Assembly: GCF_900177645.1 (NCBI RefSeq)
Contig: NZ_FXAO01000002.1
Location: forward strand, 558,001 to 622,000
Length of the DNA: 64,000 nt
Source: Arenibacter troitsensis
GTDB taxonomy: Bacteria > Bacteroidota > Bacteroidia > Flavobacteriales > Flavobacteriaceae
Direction: 5' to 3'
Of the stretch, positions 28,561-38,059 are shown piece after piece. The position numbers and the translations under genes were made by a program. The notes under the pieces are model-generated. The model had not been told where the DNA came from. It made no database searches and was given only the letters and a program-made list of their open reading frames with translations. Position 1 is the stretch's first letter. The number at the start of each line of letters is the position of its first letter.

Positions 28561-31500
28561 TTAGAAGTTAATGTTTAATCCTAATGAAACCATCTTACTT
28601 ATAGGATATTGGTCACCTATACGTCCGTCCCTACCATCAAATGCTTCTGGGTCATAGATCATTAAATCTGTAAAGGTTAATAAGTTTTCACCAGAGAGAT
28701 AAATTCTGGCACTAGATATGTTGGCCTTGCTCGTTATGTCTTTTGGAATTGTATAGCCAACCTGAACATTCTTTAGACGCATGTAGGCTCCATTTTGCAA
28801 ATACCTGTTAGTAGGAAAACGATAATTTTTATCATTTTGCCCTGTAAATTGGTTATATGCGTTTGGAAAATAGCCATCGGTATTTGGTCCCAATGGGTTT
28901 GTAGTGTCCTCGGCCCTAAAATAATCCAAATGTTCCGTATAAACATTGGCATGTAGGGGTCCGTTGGCTGGCCCCCTGAATGTTCCCAATCCTCTTAGAT
29001 CCAAATCCCGTTTAGCAACACCCTGTATAACAAAAGAGGCATCAAATCCTTTCCAGGAAGCATCTGCACTCAACCCAAATTGAAATCTTGGGGTACTATT
29101 ACCAATTACCTTTCTGTCCCCTGGGTTATCTTTCGTATTGTCCCCTATATCAATAACATTGTCACCATTTAAATCCATGTACTTTACATCTCCTGGAAAC
29201 CAAGCACCAGAATATATAAAGGATTGGTCGTTCTCCCAACTTGCAACGTCATCAGCTGATTGAAACAGTCCTGCTGTCTCCATTCCCCAAATCTCATTGA
29301 GTTGCATCCCTTCATAGTAATTATTTAAGATATTGGTAGGGTTGTTATATTTTGTTATCTCACTTTTATAATCGGATAAGACACCTCTTACACCATAAGA
29401 AAAATCATTGGAAGTATTTCTCCAAGAAAGTTCAACTTCCCATCCCGTAGTGGTTACTTCACCACTGTTTATCTTAGGCACACTGGTACCCAAAACATCT
29501 GGGACGGATTCTCCAGGCCCAACTAGATTGTCTATCTTGGATTGATACCAGTCGAAAGTAAGACCAAGTCTGTTGTTTAGGGTTCTAAGATCTAACCCAA
29601 AATCGACCGTATTCACTTTTTCCCATGTTAAATTAACACTGGAAAGATTAGGTATCCCTACGGTCCACAATTGCTCTCCTCCAAATAACCATGAAGATTG
29701 ACTAATTGGCAAGGACGGAACGTACAAATAATTGGCCACATTCTGGTTTCCAATAGAACCGTAAGAACCTCTAAACTTCAAAAATTCTATTTGATCCTTT
29801 AAGGGGTAGAAGTTCTCTTTGGAAAGCACCCAACCACCAGAAACAGAAGGGAAAGTACCCCACCTGTTATCGGAATCGAACCTTGATGAACCATCTCGTC
29901 TCACGTTCATCTCCAATAAGTATTTTTCGGCATAATTATAGTTGAACCTTCCAAAAATACCTTGAGTGGCCCAATGTCCTTTACCATCACTTATCGTCTT
30001 TTCTCCAACTGATGTATTAATGGAAGGAATAGCATCTGTTAACAAATAAGCAGATTGTGCGAACAAATTGGAATAACTGTATTTTTCTTGCTGATACCCT
30101 GCCAATATATGAAAGTTATGATTCCCAAAACTCTTGGTGTAGTCCGAGTAGATGTTTGGAGACATATAAGTGTTTGTGTACAGGGTAGAATAGTAGCGGG
30201 TACTTTCCTGATTGGAGGAGGTTATTATAGATCCTCCAGATCCATCAGGCACAGCACTAGGCACCGTTGGAAATGCCGATTCCTCACTGTTATCATTGGT
30301 GCGGTAGTTAAACTCTATGTTGGTAACCCAACCCTTTATAGGTTCAATGGTTACCCTTGGAGAAAGGATTATTTGTCTCTTCTTCTCAAGTGTCTTTTGT
30401 AGAACCTGTTCCCCTATCCTTCCAGTCCATACATCGGTTCCTGGAAAAAATGCAGGCTTGGTCGGCTTAAGCCTAGTCATTAGCAAGGTAACAAATGATC
30501 TGCCTGAACCTGATGTTGGGTGTGCTGGATATTCCTGCTCTTCGTATTTGTATTTGGTCAACAAGGAAATATCCATCCATGGGGTGGCTTTTGTGCTTAT
30601 TTTTGCATCGATATTATATCGTGTAAAATAATCTTTACCCACTTTTAAAAGACCCTCTTCATCATAATATCCTCCAGACATATAATAGGAGGTTTTTTCG
30701 CTTCCGCCAGAAACACTAAGATTGTGTTTTATTCTTGAACTGTTTTTTTTAATGAGAAGAGATTCCCAATCAGTAGCTGCGGAAGCATTTAATCCATCCA
30801 CACCGAGATCCCAGGACAAACCATTGGCCGTCTCTACTACTTCTGGGGCACTACCCGGACTGGTCAAGTTCTGTGCAATCCATTCCAATTTGGTGGCATC
30901 ATAATAGGGACTGCCACCGGCATTTTCACTGGCCTGGTTCATAGTATGTGCGAAAGATAATGCATCTGCATTTTGCGGCATATTCATCGGGGAAGTGATC
31001 GCATAATTGGTTGAATAAGAAATATGTACACCTCCATTTTTCTTTCCACTTTTAGTAGTTATCAAAATAACACCGAAAGCTGCCCTAGCTCCATATATAG
31101 CAGAGGCCGCCACATCCTTTAAGATAGAAATGGTCGCAATATCATTAGGATCAATGTCATTAATCCCCATGGGAATATTATCTACTAAAACTAAAGGAGA
31201 GTTCCCCCCTTCAAGGGATGTTAACCCCCTAATGCTCATATTCATTTCAGCTCCTGGCTCACCCGTTGCACTGGAGGTTGAAATCTGTAAACCTGGGGAA
31301 GCTCCTTGTAAAGCCTGTTGGGCATTGGCCACTGGCCTGTTGTCGAACATTTCTTCTCCAACAATTGAAACGGATCCAGTTAAATTTTCCTTTTTCTGTA
31401 CTCCGTAACCTACCACCACCGCTTCATCAAGTGCTTGGGCATCTTCTTGCAAAAACCCATCAACTACGGTGTTGTTACCTACGGCCACCTCCAAAGTTTG

Positions 31501-31749
31501 GTAACCCAAGTACGAAAACACTAATGTTTTCTCTCCGGACACCAGGCTAAGTTCATACACTCCGTCAAAATCGGCGATTGCTCCATTGGAGGTTCCTTTT
31601 TGAATTACACTGGCCCCTGGCAAGGGTCCATCATTACTGGTTACCGTTCCAGTTACCGTTTGAGCTATTATTCCCATCGTACCAAAAAGGAATAAAAGCA
31701 CTACATTGCAAAGTCTAATTTTGCTTTTGAATTTCTGTTTTACTTTCAT
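28561..31749 (-). CDS. susC: SusC/RagA-family TonB-dependent receptor
   Basis: A 1062-residue outer-membrane importer. The signal peptide ends near IIA-Q (residue 29). A carboxypeptidase-regulatory-like domain follows (TGTVTSNDGPLPGASVIQKG, to about residue 105), then the TonB-box region and plug (AVVVGYGVQKKENLTGSVS, DIATISILKDVAASAIYGARA), and the 22-strand barrel with a typical aromatic C-terminus ending INF. There is no STN domain, so unlike the partial receptor at the left edge it does not appear to signal through FecR. It pairs with the susD immediately downstream. A direct repeat at 31846-31885 lies in its upstream region. Confidence 0.97.
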   Translation of the reverse strand: MKVKQKFKSKIRLCNVVLLFLFGTMGIIAQTVTGTVTSNDGPLPGASVIQKGTSNGAIADFDGVYELSLVSGEKTLVFSYLGYQTLEVAVGNNTVVDGFLQEDAQALDEAVVVGYGVQKKENLTGSVSIVGEEMFDNRPVANAQQALQGASPGLQISTSSATGEPGAEMNMSIRGLTSLEGGNSPLVLVDNIPMGINDIDPNDIATISILKDVAASAIYGARAAFGVILITTKSGKKNGGVHISYSTNYAITSPMNMPQNADALSFAHTMNQASENAGGSPYYDATKLEWIAQNLTSPGSAPEVVETANGLSWDLGVDGLNASAATDWESLLIKKNSSRIKHNLSVSGGSEKTSYYMSGGYYDEEGLLKVGKDYFTRYNIDAKISTKATPWMDISLLTKYKYEEQEYPAHPTSGSGRSFVTLLMTRLKPTKPAFFPGTDVWTGRIGEQVLQKTLEKKRQIILSPRVTIEPIKGWVTNIEFNYRTNDNSEESAFPTVPSAVPDGSGGSIITSSNQESTRYYSTLYTNTYMSPNIYSDYTKSFGNHNFHILAGYQQEKYSYSNLFAQSAYLLTDAIPSINTSVGEKTISDGKGHWATQGIFGRFNYNYAEKYLLEMNVRRDGSSRFDSDNRWGTFPSVSGGWVLSKENFYPLKDQIEFLKFRGSYGSIGNQNVANYLYVPSLPISQSSWLFGGEQLWTVGIPNLSSVNLTWEKVNTVDFGLDLRTLNNRLGLTFDWYQSKIDNLVGPGESVPDVLGTSVPKINSGEVTTTGWEVELSWRNTSNDFSYGVRGVLSDYKSEITKYNNPTNILNNYYEGMQLNEIWGMETAGLFQSADDVASWENDQSFIYSGAWFPGDVKYMDLNGDNVIDIGDNTKDNPGDRKVIGNSTPRFQFGLSADASWKGFDASFVIQGVAKRDLDLRGLGTFRGPANGPLHANVYTEHLDYFRAEDTTNPLGPNTDGYFPNAYNQFTGQNDKNYRFPTNRYLQNGAYMRLKNVQVGYTIPKDITSKANISSARIYLSGENLLTFTDLMIYDPEAFDGRDGRIGDQYPISKMVSLGLNINF

Positions 31750-31845
31750 TTGAGTTGTTATTTAAATTATTATTAGTACTACTGTCTTTGAGCCTTACTT
31801 TATATAGGAAACTTTATACAAATTATTAAAATGGGTTTAAAAAGT

Positions 31846-31885
31846 ATCGTACAATATGGACCCACTTCTTAGGATCGTACCATAT
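31846..31885. promoter_or_regulatory. 12-bp direct repeat upstream of susC
   Basis: atcgtacaatat at 31846-31857 and atcgtaccatat at 31874-31885 differ at one position and are spaced 28 bp start to start. They lie 97-136 bp upstream of the susC start codon, the second reaching the end of the upstream esterase gene (stop at 31887). This is a candidate regulator-binding pair, although repeated AT-rich sequence by chance cannot be excluded. Confidence 0.45.
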
Positions 31886-31886
31886 A

Positions 31887-32699
31887 TTACTTCATAAATT
31901 TTAACATTAATTTCCCCATCTTTTGGCCCAACCAAATGTTGGATTCGGAATTAAAATGGGTATTATCCTTTAGTGTTTCCAATTTATCCGTATTGATAAT
32001 ACGGACGTATTTATCCCCTGTAGCAACCCTATCTTGGGCCGCTTGGACCACCTCGGTAAAATCAAAATTCCAAGGTGTTTTTCTCAAGAGCCCTATAGAA
32101 ATGCGACCCATAACAATTGGCAGGTCTTTATTGCCCGTTTGCAACCTCACGTCCTTATAGAGGATCTTTAAGTTCTCTTCATAGGCATTGGCCCATTCCA
32201 AAAATTCTGCATCGGACTCCCCCTGCATCCAGAGCATACCGCATATTTCATAAGGAATCCCCTGCTTTTTTAAATCCTCAATGGCATTTTCCATATTCTG
32301 AAGAAACCTAACATACATAGGCTGTCCAGGAAGCCAATGCTTCCAAAGTTTGGTCCCGCCTCCGGATGTTTTTACAACTGCTATGGTATATTTGGGATAT
32401 TTTTTGGCAAGTTTATGGGAAAATGCGATTTCAGGACCGAACTTAAATTTTCTCCTTTCGGCGAAGGAGTCTGTTCCCAACGGCACCCACATTTTCTTTT
32501 TGTTATCCCAGGTTACACTATTTTCTGGGTGAACACTATAATCCTCTGGCAACTCTTCAGATTTGCCGGTACCATCCATATTGGACTGGCCGCCGAGAAT
32601 AAACAACTTGACCGGTCTGGATGTATCCATTTGACCCACACAATGCATTGTGGTGAGGAAAAATAAGAGTTTTAATAAAGGGGGAACTTTTACAGTCAT
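31887..32699 (-). CDS. SASA-domain carbohydrate esterase (DUF303)
   Basis: A 270-residue exported esterase consisting of a single SASA/SGNH-like domain. The nucleophile is in FILGGQSNMDGTGKS (Ser39). VKTSGGGTKLWKHW, MLWMQGESDAEF, and DNTHFNSE carry the remaining conserved blocks, including the Asp/His pair near the C-terminus. It lacks the N-terminal beta-domain of the 19051 gene product, so it belongs to a different subtype. It sits between a sulfatase and the susCD pair on one strand. Deacetylation of a sulfated glycan is the probable job. Confidence 0.92.
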   Translation of the reverse strand: MTVKVPPLLKLLFFLTTMHCVGQMDTSRPVKLFILGGQSNMDGTGKSEELPEDYSVHPENSVTWDNKKKMWVPLGTDSFAERRKFKFGPEIAFSHKLAKKYPKYTIAVVKTSGGGTKLWKHWLPGQPMYVRFLQNMENAIEDLKKQGIPYEICGMLWMQGESDAEFLEWANAYEENLKILYKDVRLQTGNKDLPIVMGRISIGLLRKTPWNFDFTEVVQAAQDRVATGDKYVRIINTDKLETLKDNTHFNSESNIWLGQKMGKLMLKFMK

Positions 32700-32751
32700 T
32701 TATTAATAATTTTAAGGAATCTGAGCACTTACACTACTTCTTATCATCATA

Positions 32752-34329
32752 TTAATTTGTCTCCAGAGCAACGGTATCCTTATATTGCTCCCTTAGTCCT
32801 TCCAATTTTGCATGAAGATCCTCGGTTATTTCAGCATACCCTTCTTTTCCATATAAATTATGCATCTCTGTGGAATCCTCCTTTAGGTCATACAGCTCCC
32901 ATTGGTCTATATTGTTATAAAAGTGAATCAACTTATACCTATCTGTCCTTACCCCATAATGTCTTTTCACGGAATGCGGGCCAGGGTATTCGTAGTAATG
33001 GTAATACAGTGCCTCTCTCCATTTAGGAATCTCTTTACCTTCCAAAATTGGCAACAATGATTCCCCTTGCATTTCCTCTGGCACTTCCACACCTGCCAAT
33101 TCCAAAAATGTAGGTGCATAATCTATATTTTGAACCAATTGGTCTACTCTCCCCTTTTTGAACCTGGATGGCAATTGCATTAATAAAGGGGTACGGAAAG
33201 ATTCTTCATACATAAATCTTTTATCGAACCAGCCGTGCTCTCCCAAATAAAATCCTTGATCAGAGGTGTAAACTACCAAGGTGTTTTCGGCCAAACCATT
33301 TTCTTCCAAATAATCCAATATCTCTCCAACACTATCATCTACAGAGGCAATACATCTTAAGTAATCCTCAAGATATCTTTGATACCTCCACTCCATTAAT
33401 TCCTTTCCACTAAGGTTGGCATTCTTAAAATATTCGATTTCCTTATCATATGCCTTATCCCATGCTGCGCGCTGTTCTGGATTCATCCGATTGATCTGTA
33501 CTTCAAAATATTTACGAAGCGGTCCGTCTATCTCCCCTTCCTTATCGTACATTTTAAGATCGTTAACTGGACAGAAATCCTTTATGTGCATCTTCTGGCT
33601 TGCTGCCGCCGTCCTATTCTCGTAATCATCGTAAAAGTTATCGGGAAGGGGAAACTTAACATCGTTGTATTTTTCCAAATAAGTGGTGTCGGGCATCCAA
33701 CATCTATGAGGGGCCTTATGGTGCATTAACATGGCAAAGGGCTTTTCCTGATCCCTATTTTTCAGCCAATCCAAACTAAATTTGGTTATCAGTCCGGTAA
33801 CATAGCCTTCTACCCTAGATTTATTTCCCATTTCGTTGAAATCCGGATTATAATAATCACCTTGTCCAGGTAAAATGTTCCAATAGTCAAAACCCGTTGG
33901 ATCACTTCCCAAATGCCATTTTCCGATCATAGCCGTTTGATAACCCTCTTTTTGCAATAACTTGGGAAAAGTCATTTGGCTACCATCAAATTTTTGACTA
34001 TTAATCTGCTGCCCGTTTAAATGTGAAAATTTACCTGTCAACATAACGGCCCTACTCGGGGAGCAAATGGAATTTGTAACAAAACTCCTGGTAAACTTTA
34101 CGCCATTTTTTGCAATTCTATCAATATTGGGGGTTTCGTTCAACCCTCCGTTATATGCGCTCATAGCCTGATAGCCATGATCATCCGTCATTATGTAAAT
34201 AATATTCGGTTTTTTGTTCAATATGGCTACCTTTTCCTCCTTACAGGATGAAAAGCCAACTATCAGAATTAAGCCGATTAGGATTAAACAAATATGAAAT
34301 AAAGCAAAAGGTGATTTTCTGTTTGACAT
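32752..34329 (-). CDS. S1 family sulfatase, glucosamine-6-sulfatase-like, lipoprotein
   Basis: A 525-residue sulfatase with a lipoprotein signal (GFSSC, Cys29). TDDHGYQAMSAYN and YTSDQGFYLGEHGWFDKRF hold the metal ligands; the latter block resembles N-acetylglucosamine-6-sulfatase-type enzymes. C-S-P-S-R at Cys89 is followed by AVMLTGKFSHLNGQ. The central region (about 240-300) is longer than in its neighbours. It lies 50 bp downstream of the M64 peptidase gene and 52 bp upstream of the SASA esterase, consistent with one operon. The glucosamine-6-sulfatase likeness is by pattern only. Confidence 0.95.
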   Translation of the reverse strand: MSNRKSPFALFHICLILIGLILIVGFSSCKEEKVAILNKKPNIIYIMTDDHGYQAMSAYNGGLNETPNIDRIAKNGVKFTRSFVTNSICSPSRAVMLTGKFSHLNGQQINSQKFDGSQMTFPKLLQKEGYQTAMIGKWHLGSDPTGFDYWNILPGQGDYYNPDFNEMGNKSRVEGYVTGLITKFSLDWLKNRDQEKPFAMLMHHKAPHRCWMPDTTYLEKYNDVKFPLPDNFYDDYENRTAAASQKMHIKDFCPVNDLKMYDKEGEIDGPLRKYFEVQINRMNPEQRAAWDKAYDKEIEYFKNANLSGKELMEWRYQRYLEDYLRCIASVDDSVGEILDYLEENGLAENTLVVYTSDQGFYLGEHGWFDKRFMYEESFRTPLLMQLPSRFKKGRVDQLVQNIDYAPTFLELAGVEVPEEMQGESLLPILEGKEIPKWREALYYHYYEYPGPHSVKRHYGVRTDRYKLIHFYNNIDQWELYDLKEDSTEMHNLYGKEGYAEITEDLHAKLEGLREQYKDTVALETN

Positions 34330-34379
34330 GTAGAAAACTTAAATGTTATATAATTTGTATCGTTAATTTCGGCGTACTG

Positions 34380-37300
34380 TTAAAACTCCACATCCACCGT
34401 TGAAAACCATTTTCTTCTAAGGTATTCCTCAACACCTTTTCTTTCCCATTCTTCCAATTCCCTATCCAAAAGAATCAATTCTGCCAAGGAACCTTCCCAA
34501 AGCCCTTCTGTCCTAGCCAGACCGGAATCCGATTTGGATTCCAATTGCACTACTAGAATGCAGAACTCCATTGGATTTGGTGTACTGAACGGATCTATTT
34601 GAGTTCCATTCAAGAAAACCTGGCCATTCCTGGTTAAGGCATCAATATTATCCCTGTCAAAAATGGCCTTCCCAGATTCCTTGCTTTTACCCATCCAACC
34701 ATTGGAACCCCTAAAGAGACTTGTACCCGGAAAAGACATACTACTTTCCCTGTACACCATAATAACCGTCTGATAATCCTTTACTTCTTTTGGCATTATG
34801 GACACCCAAACATGATCGAAGGCAGCAACACCTTTCCCGTTCAATTGATTGGGCTCATATTTCATGAACAACTCGTTTGGGCTTCTGCGCACCTTATCCT
34901 TCCAGTTAGGAACGGGACCACGTGGTGTAACGAAATCATCTTCCTTTCCATTGCCATCAATGTCACTGGCATCGAACCACATTTTTATACTTTCATATCC
35001 CAATTCTGATGGATCTATGGCAATAGATCTCTTATTGGCAAAGTCACCTACCCCAAAACCAATTCTATTACTGCTTTCCGCCCTTGACAAATTGTTCTGT
35101 GCCGCCACATAAAAATTCCCCTGTCCTTCTGGTACGAAAGAATTACCAATGCCCAAGGGCTTTTCATAAGACTCGCTTTTTGTAGTTTTGGCGTCCTCAG
35201 CATACCACTTATAGGTGTATCCAGGAAGTGGATCCACAACTGCCACGGTCCCATCCCTATTCTCAAACTTCAAATTGCCAATTTCTAAAGGATATACTTC
35301 CGGAACAGATATGGTCCCCTCTATTTTATTTTCGTCCGAATCACAGACCACATAGCTATAATCCCCAGGAGAAAGATTGATTCTTTGGTTCTGGTTGGCA
35401 GTTCTTGATTTGACACTAGTAGGCACCCTTATATGATTTATATTGGGAATGGATTGTCCGTTGGAAACGATTGCAACCTTATTTGCACCTTCATTAAGGT
35501 ATACCTTCATAGTTGCTACATCCCAACCTGTATATAATGGCCTTGTCTGATTAAAATACATGGTATTGGCTTCTATTTCTCCATTGATGGAAATCTGGGT
35601 ATCCGACCCCTTTAAGTTGATACCGGCATAGATTACATCAATGGGATAAAAACCACCATTGGCCACCTCTACATCCCAAGCAACAGAACCTTCATGCCCT
35701 TTGCAATCCAAATAGGAATTGTTGCTAGCACTGAAAAATGTCTTAATTTGATGTTCCGGGAGCACTATAGTTGCATTTTCCGGTTCATAAATCTCATAGT
35801 TCCCATATTCGTATTCTGCGTTTTTCCATTGCACCGTATAAGGCGCCCGACCACCAATAAAACTCAATGCCACTGCCCCGTTATCCTTATCGACATCGGA
35901 GGCTTTTACATCTGCTACAACTGCAATCGTGGATTTGCTTTTTTTACTTTTCTTGGATTTTTTAGCCGAACCAAAACTCCCCAAACTACTCTCATAGATA
36001 GAAGCCCGTGCTTTCTGGGTTCTAAATTCACTATCCATTACCACAACGTCATAAATGCCCACTCCAACTTCTTCCAGAGTTTCCGAGGTGCTTCCATTGG
36101 ACCATACATAGATATAGGGAGGCACTCCCCCCGAAACAACCGGCATTACCCTAAAAAGCCCTGATTGTTTATCTACTTTCTCAAAGTTGGCTTTAACCGT
36201 TAACGGCTTGGCCTTGGATTTTGGTGCCGTATTCAGCACATTCCATTGCACCTCTACCTTGGGAAACCGAGCAAAAGGAGGATCGGGCCTAATATTTGGT
36301 GTTTCATCGGTAATGGAACAGATCAATTCATATTTTGCAATGTCTCCAAATTCAACTTCCAGCTCATCTACTCCAGACGCAATCAACTTTCCGTTCAGAA
36401 ACCACCTTACCACTTGAGTATTGGGCTCCGGAACAATGTGATCTACCGAAAAATGAATTTTTTTACTTCCATTTATTTCGATGGATTTATTCTCCGGGGT
36501 AGTACTTTTTATAATATCCACCAGATCATATACCCTCATTGAAACCCTTTGGTTGCACACCGGACACATTTCCTCGGTATTATCAAACACCCCTGCCCCC
36601 ATGATACATCCTTGGGCGGTAGACCTATAGTAATCAACCAAGTGATATTGATTGCCCTCAAAGGCACCAATTTTATCCAAATACTCTTCTTCATAAGGCG
36701 TAGGCAAGGGAGTGGTAGGCTCTATCCATTTTCTCCATTTAATCTTATCCCTTTCATATTGCAGATCAGCGGAATAAGTAGGAAATGCACTGGTGCCTGT
36801 AGCAGCTGTAGTATATTCATCGCCAATACTCATACACGTATGGGATATTTCATGCAACATTTTCCCAATACCATTACCTGCGATTACGGCGTTGCCAACC
36901 CTCTTCTCAAGATTCCTGGCCGCGCCACCTCCACCATTTTCCCTATTGGGCATTATTAGAAAAGTTACCCAGCCTCTATGTTCGTTTGCCCACGGTAAGA
37001 ATAACTTTTCACGCATAGCATCCATGGCCTCCAGATCAATTCCCTTTTTCCACTCAGGAGTATCGGGCATCCACAAGCCATAAACATTAAAAAACTCCTT
37101 ATAATGGGAATATGCCGTCTGCGCCCTTTCATCCCCATAGGTAAGTGCGGCCACCAAGGATTCCTTAATATCCTTCACAAATTCACCCCTCATATCAGGG
37201 GAATTATAAGGTTGCTCGTCCTTAGAGGTCCACTGGTTTACTATAACGATATTGATCCTGTTATCCTTATCACCAGTTATTTGTATTGGGATTAATTCTG

Positions 37301-37424
37301 ACTTTTCCAAAAACCCGTCTACTTGTGCTTCTGTCCACTTTTCATAGGCCCACTCCCTATTTTGAGAGTAACATTGAGAAAGTAGCATAAAGAAAAAACA
37401 AACAAACGCTAAACATTTTTTCAT
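34380..37424 (-). CDS. M64 (IgA-peptidase-like) metallopeptidase with sugar-binding-type modules
   Basis: A 1014-residue exported protein. The zinc motif H-E-I-S-H (His191, Glu192, His195) followed by CMSIGDEY matches the HExxHxxxxxxDEY pattern of peptidase family M64. A Cys-rich block (GCIMGAG, EEMCPVCNQR) follows. Next come beta-modules: two SprB-repeat-like segments (GGVPPYIYVWSNGSTSETLE and GGRAPYTVQWKN), a CBM-like module (DISINGEI-type sequence, about 580-680), and a C-terminal LamG-like domain from about 840 (SIKMWFDASDIDGNGKEDDF). The signal peptide ends near CYS-Q. No T9SS C-terminal domain is obvious. It is the first gene of the susCD/sulfatase run, implying a proteoglycan or glycoprotein target, or self-processing. 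Confidence 0.88.
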   Translation of the reverse strand: MKKCLAFVCFFFMLLSQCYSQNREWAYEKWTEAQVDGFLEKSELIPIQITGDKDNRINIVIVNQWTSKDEQPYNSPDMRGEFVKDIKESLVAALTYGDERAQTAYSHYKEFFNVYGLWMPDTPEWKKGIDLEAMDAMREKLFLPWANEHRGWVTFLIMPNRENGGGGAARNLEKRVGNAVIAGNGIGKMLHEISHTCMSIGDEYTTAATGTSAFPTYSADLQYERDKIKWRKWIEPTTPLPTPYEEEYLDKIGAFEGNQYHLVDYYRSTAQGCIMGAGVFDNTEEMCPVCNQRVSMRVYDLVDIIKSTTPENKSIEINGSKKIHFSVDHIVPEPNTQVVRWFLNGKLIASGVDELEVEFGDIAKYELICSITDETPNIRPDPPFARFPKVEVQWNVLNTAPKSKAKPLTVKANFEKVDKQSGLFRVMPVVSGGVPPYIYVWSNGSTSETLEEVGVGIYDVVVMDSEFRTQKARASIYESSLGSFGSAKKSKKSKKSKSTIAVVADVKASDVDKDNGAVALSFIGGRAPYTVQWKNAEYEYGNYEIYEPENATIVLPEHQIKTFFSASNNSYLDCKGHEGSVAWDVEVANGGFYPIDVIYAGINLKGSDTQISINGEIEANTMYFNQTRPLYTGWDVATMKVYLNEGANKVAIVSNGQSIPNINHIRVPTSVKSRTANQNQRINLSPGDYSYVVCDSDENKIEGTISVPEVYPLEIGNLKFENRDGTVAVVDPLPGYTYKWYAEDAKTTKSESYEKPLGIGNSFVPEGQGNFYVAAQNNLSRAESSNRIGFGVGDFANKRSIAIDPSELGYESIKMWFDASDIDGNGKEDDFVTPRGPVPNWKDKVRRSPNELFMKYEPNQLNGKGVAAFDHVWVSIMPKEVKDYQTVIMVYRESSMSFPGTSLFRGSNGWMGKSKESGKAIFDRDNIDALTRNGQVFLNGTQIDPFSTPNPMEFCILVVQLESKSDSGLARTEGLWEGSLAELILLDRELEEWERKGVEEYLRRKWFSTVDVEF

Positions 37425-38059
37425 AAACAGGGAACTTTGCTCTAGTTATTCCTCAATATCCTATCATAAAAATTCAATAATCCAACTAAGGAACAACTCT
37501 CTTATAATTCTATACATCTTCAAAAAAGTTAATAAAACTATTTTTAATACTTCTGAAGATATATCTCTCTTACAAAGCTAATAGCTAAACACCTCACTAT
37601 TTAGCTCAAAGTTAACCAATATCTATACTATTTAAACAAAATTGCAACCTGAAGGCGCTATATAATCAATATTAAGGTATCAAAAAAATAGAACTGGAAA
37701 ATAGACAACTATTGTAAAATCATATAAATTTGATTAATTTATACAAAATAGAGGTTATACGAGTCATTATTAAATAATCTTTAATAAGTATGAATTCCAC
37801 GATAATTTTACCATTTATGAACCGTATTTAAATCGTATCCCATATTCCATTAATCATTTGTCGGCCAATACGAAGCTGCTTGCAGCCATGCTAAACCCCA
37901 CCTAAACATTCCATCAAAATTGTACCGTAGCAACCAATAAAGATGATTGAGCCGAATTGAATCCAAACAAAAGATCCCGAACAATCAAGGTTGTTCGGGA
38001 TCTTTTATATTTTTGACACTAAGAAAACCAGCATTACCACTAATAAGCTCAACTAACGC
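37425..38059. other. 635-bp intergenic region upstream of the M64 peptidase
   Basis: It holds the promoter region for the minus-strand run starting at 37424 and, at its far end, the terminator of the sulfatase pair (37969-38006). The rest is AT-rich without a supported ORF. Confidence 0.45.
37969..38006. terminator. bidirectional intrinsic terminator
   Basis: A perfect 16-bp stem, AAAAGATCCCGAACAA with its complement, around a six-base loop (tcaagg). T-runs lie on both strands. It is 53 bp beyond the stop codon of the minus-strand sulfatase at 38060 and should end the ROK-sulfatase-sulfatase transcript. Confidence 0.92.

Noticed and set aside
34380..37424. Type IX secretion C-terminal domain on the M64 peptidase
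   Set aside because: The protein ends in a LamG-like domain (EEYLRRKWFSTVDVEF) with no recognisable T9SS sorting motif.
37875..37886. gctgcttgcagc as a regulatory palindrome or terminator
   Set aside because: The two arms leave a loop of only two bases and there is no T-run or second copy.
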